A stretch of 39,487 bases of DNA from an uncultured Mycoplasmatales bacterium (lineage in GTDB: Bacteria; Bacillota_I; Bacilli_A; UBA3375), in the NCBI GenBank assembly GCA_937936465.1, contig CALDDH010000024.1:1-39487 (forward strand), in the 5' to 3' direction. The stretch's first letter is position 1. Every line of letters starts with the position of its first letter. The notes beneath the pieces are model-generated. The model worked only from the letters and a program-made list of their open reading frames with translations. It did no database searches and had not been told where the DNA came from. This document shows, in pieces, positions 35,750 through 39,487 of the stretch. The position numbers and the translations under genes are program-made.

Positions 35750-36574
35750 TTATTTTTTTATTTCATTAAATGTCTTAAATGATGTTTTAGCAAATTGACT
35801 TAATACTTCTTTACTATTTTGATCTACAAACTCTTGTGCTTTTAACTTTACATTTGCACCAAGTGGTAAATTGAAATTATATTTTACTCTGAGCATTGCC
35901 ATTTCACCTAGAAAATAATGACGAGCAATAATAGATGCGAGTGCTACGCATATATACCTGTCATCAGCTTTAGTTTCAATTACCAAACTATCCTTCCATT
36001 TAATATTTAATTTTTGACTTTTACTATAAAAATTCTTTTCTGTTGTAAATAAATCAATAATACTTATATAGTCAGCTTGATCTAGTTTTTGATAATTTTG
36101 GTGATGATAATATAGCTTTTGATCAACTGATGATAACTTAGAGTCTATATCGCGGTCATATACTACTTGAATTGAATAATTAATAATCTTTCTAACTTGC
36201 CTATATATATTTGCCATTTCCTGATCTGTTAACTTTTTAGAATCTTTAATTGGTAAACATAACTTACCTAACTCTTTGATTGAATCTTTTTCTAACTTAA
36301 CTGCGCAATAAACAGTTGGTCCAAAGAAGTCCCCAACTCCGACTTCATCATAGCCAATTTTTTTATCTTCAGTTATATGTTCAAATAACTTTTGATAGAT
36401 TGCTTGTTTTTTTTCTCCAGCAATTAAAATCGTATTAGTTGTATATATTTTAATATTAAATTTTGGGTGTTTATATTCTTGAATAATATATTTTCCCGTT
36501 GGCTGAATTTGATACTTCGCAATATTCTGCTCTAAATATAGTTTCATTTCAGGTGTGCAAATTGTACTAACCAT
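35750..36574 (-). CDS. rnhC: ribonuclease HIII
   Basis: It cleaves the RNA strand of RNA-DNA hybrids. The 274 residues carry the N-terminal TBP-like domain of RNase HIII (about 1-70) followed by the type 2 RNase H fold: GYDEVGVGDFFGP with Asp76-Glu77, PIKDSKKLTD, and ETKADDRYICVALASIIAR. The start overlaps the stop of the CapA-VanY gene by one base, so translation is coupled. The pairing with an envelope enzyme gene seems incidental. Confidence 0.93.
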   Translation of the reverse strand: MVSTICTPEMKLYLEQNIAKYQIQPTGKYIIQEYKHPKFNIKIYTTNTILIAGEKKQAIYQKLFEHITEDKKIGYDEVGVGDFFGPTVYCAVKLEKDSIKELGKLCLPIKDSKKLTDQEMANIYRQVRKIINYSIQVVYDRDIDSKLSSVDQKLYYHHQNYQKLDQADYISIIDLFTTEKNFYSKSQKLNIKWKDSLVIETKADDRYICVALASIIARHYFLGEMAMLRVKYNFNLPLGANVKLKAQEFVDQNSKEVLSQFAKTSFKTFNEIKK

Positions 36575-38346
36575 TAATTCTCCTCATCTGTTTGAGCTTC
36601 GTAAAAAAGATATTCTTCAAGCGTCAAGTTTTCTTCATAAATTTCAGTTGCAACTTCTACACCGACATAACGCAAATGCCAACTCTCGTGCATATACTGA
36701 GTGACGTCTTCTTTACCTTGAGGGTACCTGACTATAAATCCATACTTGTGAGCATTATCTTCGATCCAAATAGATGCCTCTGTATCATTAAAAGCTTCAA
36801 CACCCTCAGAACCGATGCTTTGCTCTGAAATATCAAATGATAAACCTGTTTGATGCTCACTAAAACCAGGTCTTGCCGAATATCTATCAGCTTCTTGCAC
36901 TGACTCAGCCGATACATAACTATTATATAAACTAACTTGTGTTTCATACGGCCTGAAACCTGAAACAAAAACTAAATCATAACCTGCTTGTTTTGCTCCT
37001 TTAAATAAGGCTTCAACATCATCTGCAATTCTTTGATCAATATAGTGAACATCACTACTCGTACGGGTAGACTCTAAAACATCAGGTATAACTAAACTTT
37101 CTGGCTCATAATTTTCTGGCAAGTAATTGTTTTTATTAACGAGCATTAAAAAGTCAGATGGGTCTACAACTTGTTTAGTAGATGAATAAGCAGTTGGTGG
37201 AAAGTATGCTCGGTATTGCTCTTCAATGACACTTGTATATATTTCTTTAGCATTATCAGCAACTTCCTGTGATGTAAAAGTAGAAAGCGATGATAGAGGC
37301 ATTACATGAAAATTAGTTCTTGAATTTAAATCTTGCTCACTTTGGTCCCCCCACTCATAATACATATACGTTGGGTGAAAAATAATATTATCTATTTCAA
37401 TCTTTTGTCCAGTTTTAATAATATCAAACTGCAAGATTCCACCAACTTTTTGTTCTTCATCTATTTGACTATGTAAAAAATTACCTAAAGAATATGCAAC
37501 AAGTGCCTCATTACCTTCCGAGTTGACTGTCTTTTCAATTGGCTTTAAGACATGAGGATGAGTTCCTAAAATAACTTCTACCCCACTACCTAATAAGTAA
37601 TCAACTATCTCTTGATCTGAACTAGAAATTTGGGAATTATTTTCTTCACCATAATGAATTGAAACAATATTTACATCACCTGTAGATGTTAATGCATCAA
37701 TGTTATCATCATAGTTATCACTATCAATCATATTGACATTACAATTATATAATTGCTCTGGTTTATTTACAAACTGTGTAAATGCACTATATGTAAAATC
37801 AATCCCATTAATTGTAAAACTTTCATATTCAAAATTATCACAACTATCATTATAACCACTAACTGCAACTTCTGGATAAGTTTCTTTTATATAATCATTA
37901 GTTTTAACAAGTGACTCTTCACCTGTATCTAATATATGATTATTAGCAATGGAAAGTAGGTTGAAACCAGAGTTAACTAATGAATCAACTAAATCAGTAT
38001 GCGCATTAAAAGTTGGATACCCCGCAACTGGCAATTCATTATTAATTGTAGTTTCTAAATTAGCATATAATATATCCGCTTGCTCAAACATTGGCAAATA
38101 ATATTCAAATATTTTTTGATACTCATATACTCCACTCTCACCATTTAAAGCCTCTTTATTAATTGAATCATGAGCTATAATATCGCCTACTGCCATAACA
38201 CTAACAACTGAACTATCTATTTCATCTTGGTTTGCATCTGCACTAAAGACTTTATTTATTAGTATAAAGATACTAAAGATAATTAAAACCATTATTATTA
38301 ATATTGTGATTTTTTTACTTTTTATATACTCAATAATTTTATTCAT
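36574..38346 (-). CDS. membrane-anchored CapA-type plus VanY-type fusion protein
   Basis: A 590-residue cell-surface protein with two enzyme-like domains. Residues 13-35 form an N-terminal anchor. A CapA (PGA_cap, calcineurin-like phosphoesterase fold) domain covers about 46-330, with VGDIIAHD (Asp55), NLETT (97-101), ANNHILD (134-140), HYGEE (231-235), GTHPH (261-265) and YSLGNF. A VanY-type D,D-carboxypeptidase domain covers about 430-580, with SGFRPYETQ, the zinc ligands His498 and Asp505 in SEHQTGLSFDIS, and Glu554 and His557 in ESWHLRYVG. The CapA half suggests a poly-glutamate or wall-polymer link; the VanY half trims D-Ala peptides. Both sets of residues look intact. It is first in a unit with rnhC and has GGGAG upstream. 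Confidence 0.88.
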   Translation of the reverse strand: MNKIIEYIKSKKITILIIMVLIIFSIFILINKVFSADANQDEIDSSVVSVMAVGDIIAHDSINKEALNGESGVYEYQKIFEYYLPMFEQADILYANLETTINNELPVAGYPTFNAHTDLVDSLVNSGFNLLSIANNHILDTGEESLVKTNDYIKETYPEVAVSGYNDSCDNFEYESFTINGIDFTYSAFTQFVNKPEQLYNCNVNMIDSDNYDDNIDALTSTGDVNIVSIHYGEENNSQISSSDQEIVDYLLGSGVEVILGTHPHVLKPIEKTVNSEGNEALVAYSLGNFLHSQIDEEQKVGGILQFDIIKTGQKIEIDNIIFHPTYMYYEWGDQSEQDLNSRTNFHVMPLSSLSTFTSQEVADNAKEIYTSVIEEQYRAYFPPTAYSSTKQVVDPSDFLMLVNKNNYLPENYEPESLVIPDVLESTRTSSDVHYIDQRIADDVEALFKGAKQAGYDLVFVSGFRPYETQVSLYNSYVSAESVQEADRYSARPGFSEHQTGLSFDISEQSIGSEGVEAFNDTEASIWIEDNAHKYGFIVRYPQGKEDVTQYMHESWHLRYVGVEVATEIYEENLTLEEYLFYEAQTDEEN

Positions 38347-38371
38347 TTTTTCTCCCTTAACTATTATAAAT

Positions 38372-38424
38372 ATTATAACATAGCTATAAATTACTAGTAA
38401 TGATATTAATCAATATGTTATAAT
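38372..38424. promoter_or_regulatory. divergent promoters with a central palindrome
   Basis: Two facing extended -10 elements of the form TGTTATAAT: hexamer 38372-38377 (minus, for CapA-VanY) and 38419-38424 (plus, for the membrane gene). Between them lies the 10-bp palindrome TTACTAGTAA (38391-38400), which a shared regulator could use. The -35 boxes are poor. Confidence 0.5.
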
Positions 38425-38452
38425 TAGTTAAAATTAGTTTGAAAAGGATAAT

Positions 38453-38974
38453 ATGTTAACTAAAATAATTATTTTATTTTCAATTTATGCATTTGCAGGT
38501 TGGATAATTGAAGTTATATATTGTAAGATAGTTGGAAAAAAGAAATTAAAAAATAGAGGCTTTATGCATTTACCTATTTTACCTATTTATGGTTTTGGTG
38601 CATTAATTGGAATTTATCTTTTAAGTTCATTTAAAGATAATATTATCTTACTCTTTTTGTCTGCTGCTTTACTATTGTCATTATTAGAATATGTGGCAAG
38701 TTTCTTATTAGAGATAATTTTTAACTTGAAGCTTTGGGACTATAAGCATAAAAAAATCAATCTTCATGGTAGAGTATGCTTAGAAAACACTATTTTATTT
38801 GGGATATTAGCATTAGTTGTAGTTTACTTTATTAATCCATTATTACTGACTTTAATTAACAATATAGGACCAACTACACTTAATATAATTGCACTTATAT
38901 TATTAATTATTATTGCAATTGATTTATACAAAACTTTTAAAAGTAAAAATAAAAGAATTAAGATAAAGACATAA
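38453..38974 (+). CDS. membrane protein of the CmpB (putative ABC-transporter type IV) family
   Basis: A 173-residue protein with about four to five membrane segments. The N-terminal YAFAGWIIEVIYC, then NRGFMHLPILPIYGFGA and the loop HGRVCLENTILFGILALV, resemble the CmpB-like family often labelled putative ABC-transporter type IV; the biochemical role is not established. The AAAAGGA site precedes the ATG, and an extended -10 lies about 30 bases upstream. It is the only intact gene on the plus strand and is divergent from the CapA-VanY gene. Confidence 0.75.
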   Translation: MLTKIIILFSIYAFAGWIIEVIYCKIVGKKKLKNRGFMHLPILPIYGFGALIGIYLLSSFKDNIILLFLSAALLLSLLEYVASFLLEIIFNLKLWDYKHKKINLHGRVCLENTILFGILALVVVYFINPLLLTLINNIGPTTLNIIALILLIIIAIDLYKTFKSKNKRIKIKT

Positions 38975-39297
38975 ATTCACTTGACCTTTAAAGTATATAG
39001 AAATTTAGCTGTTTTCAAAATAAATTTTTTATTTTTTGATTACTAAATTAGATATAAAGAAAACTATTAAATTTAATACATAGTCCTTTAATTATTTTTA
39101 TTTATGCTAATTAAGTTGCTTATTAGATTTGCGATCAAATAATCGTGCAATAAGAACAATTAATCGCAATGGTGAGAATTTTTTTTGATTTCTTAATTAT
39201 TTTCATTGCAAACGTTCAGTTATACTAGAAATTAGGAAAGTTTTTAATCGAGATAATTTCTGTTCTTTTTTATATAATAGAAACTATAGGAGGCTGT
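38975..39297. other. non-coding interval before the transposase start
   Basis: No gene seen. A 7-bp inverted repeat TTGCGAT/ATCGCAA lies at 39129-39135 and 39163-39169. A TATAAT (39273-39278) precedes the transposase start. No IS terminal repeat was identified. Confidence 0.4.
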
Positions 39298-39487
39298 ATG
39301 CCAAAAGGCATTATATACGATAAAAGTTTTAAAATTATTATTGCCAATTTATATAATTCAAATTCAATGTCAGCTTTGAATATTGAAAGAGAATATGGCG
39401 TTGGTAATTCAACAATATATAAATGGTCTTAACTCTTTTCTAAAAATCCTAAGATTATTGAAAAAAATCATTTAGACGTAAAATTAA
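39298..39487 (+). pseudogene. IS3-type transposase OrfA start with an early stop, cut by window edge
   Basis: After AGGAGG and ATG the frame reads MPKGIIYDKSFK..., including EREYGVGNSTIYKWS, the helix-turn-helix of IS3-family OrfA (HTH_Tnp_1 type), then a TAA at 39430-39432. The same frame continues beyond with LFSKNPKIIEKNHLDVKL, which looks like the rest of OrfA, so the TAA is probably a nonsense change. The 3' part lies outside the window. Confidence 0.7.

Noticed and set aside
39129-39169. Inverted repeat TTGCGAT/ATCGCAA as an IS end or operator
   Set aside because: Short, long loop, no flanking duplication and no TG...CA terminus that fits the IS3 family.
39200-39220. Second cre-like site (TGCAAACGTTCA)
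   Set aside because: Only about 9-10 of 14 positions match, and no gene that would make sense as a CcpA target follows.

Overview
The window is a chromosomal segment of an AT-rich, low-GC Gram-positive bacterium. Trp is TGG throughout the long intact genes (rpoB, rpoC, CapA-VanY), so the standard code fits rather than the Mycoplasma code. MurA, alanine racemase, a class D-like sortase, a VanY-type carboxypeptidase and a secreted muralytic protein indicate a cell wall. RNase J, RNase HIII, Prp with an N-terminally extended L27, and L20-leader-type regulation point to Bacillota. A deep-branching Bacilli, Erysipelotrichia or walled Mollicutes-relative lineage is my inference; no species can be named. 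Almost every gene lies on the minus strand; the exceptions are one membrane gene near the right end and transposase pieces at both edges.

Layout from left to right. (1) 1-353: 3' part of an IS3-type transposase. (2) 504-3293: a pyrimidine-nucleoside phosphorylase gene between two paralogous Pnu-type transporter genes, with a CcpA-like cre site in front of pdp. (3) 3627-9285: a 1350-residue exported GLUG-repeat protein with four modules, the last incomplete, and beside it a decayed paralogue that held one module. (4) 9405-9564: two tRNA genes, Gly(UCC) and a CAU tRNA. (5) 9639-15041: an apparent operon rnj-coaX-sortase-alr-MATE. (6) 15218-16140: a two-TM protein gene broken by a 2-bp duplication. 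(7) 16300-20806: an operon of radical SAM protein, pta, an Asp2-like alpha/beta-hydrolase-fold protein lacking the expected nucleophile, and NADH oxidase. (8) 20871-21077: rpmB with its own promoter and terminator. (9) 21142-34423: rpmI-rplT-rplU-prp-rpmA, then rpoB-rpoC-ktrA-pepQ-murA and a coiled-coil muralytic gene, in one orientation. The ribosomal block starts with a promoter and an attenuator of the L20-leader type; infC and rplJ-rplL are not in their usual places. (10) 34518-35306: an acidic coiled-coil protein and an overlooked 43-residue membrane peptide. (11) 35750-38346: rnhC and a CapA-VanY fusion gene. (12) 38453-38974: a divergent CmpB-type membrane protein. (13) 39298-end: an IS3-type orfA start with an early stop.

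The genes mix core information processing (RNA polymerase, five 50S proteins, RNase J, RNase HIII), envelope building and remodelling (MurA, Alr, sortase, muralytic protein, CapA-VanY), fermentative and redox metabolism (Pta, Nox) and nucleoside salvage. I found no CRISPR array, phage module or recognised defence system. The least explained items are the GLUG protein pair, the CapA-VanY fusion, the nucleophile-less hydrolase and the coiled-coil plus small-membrane-peptide pair.
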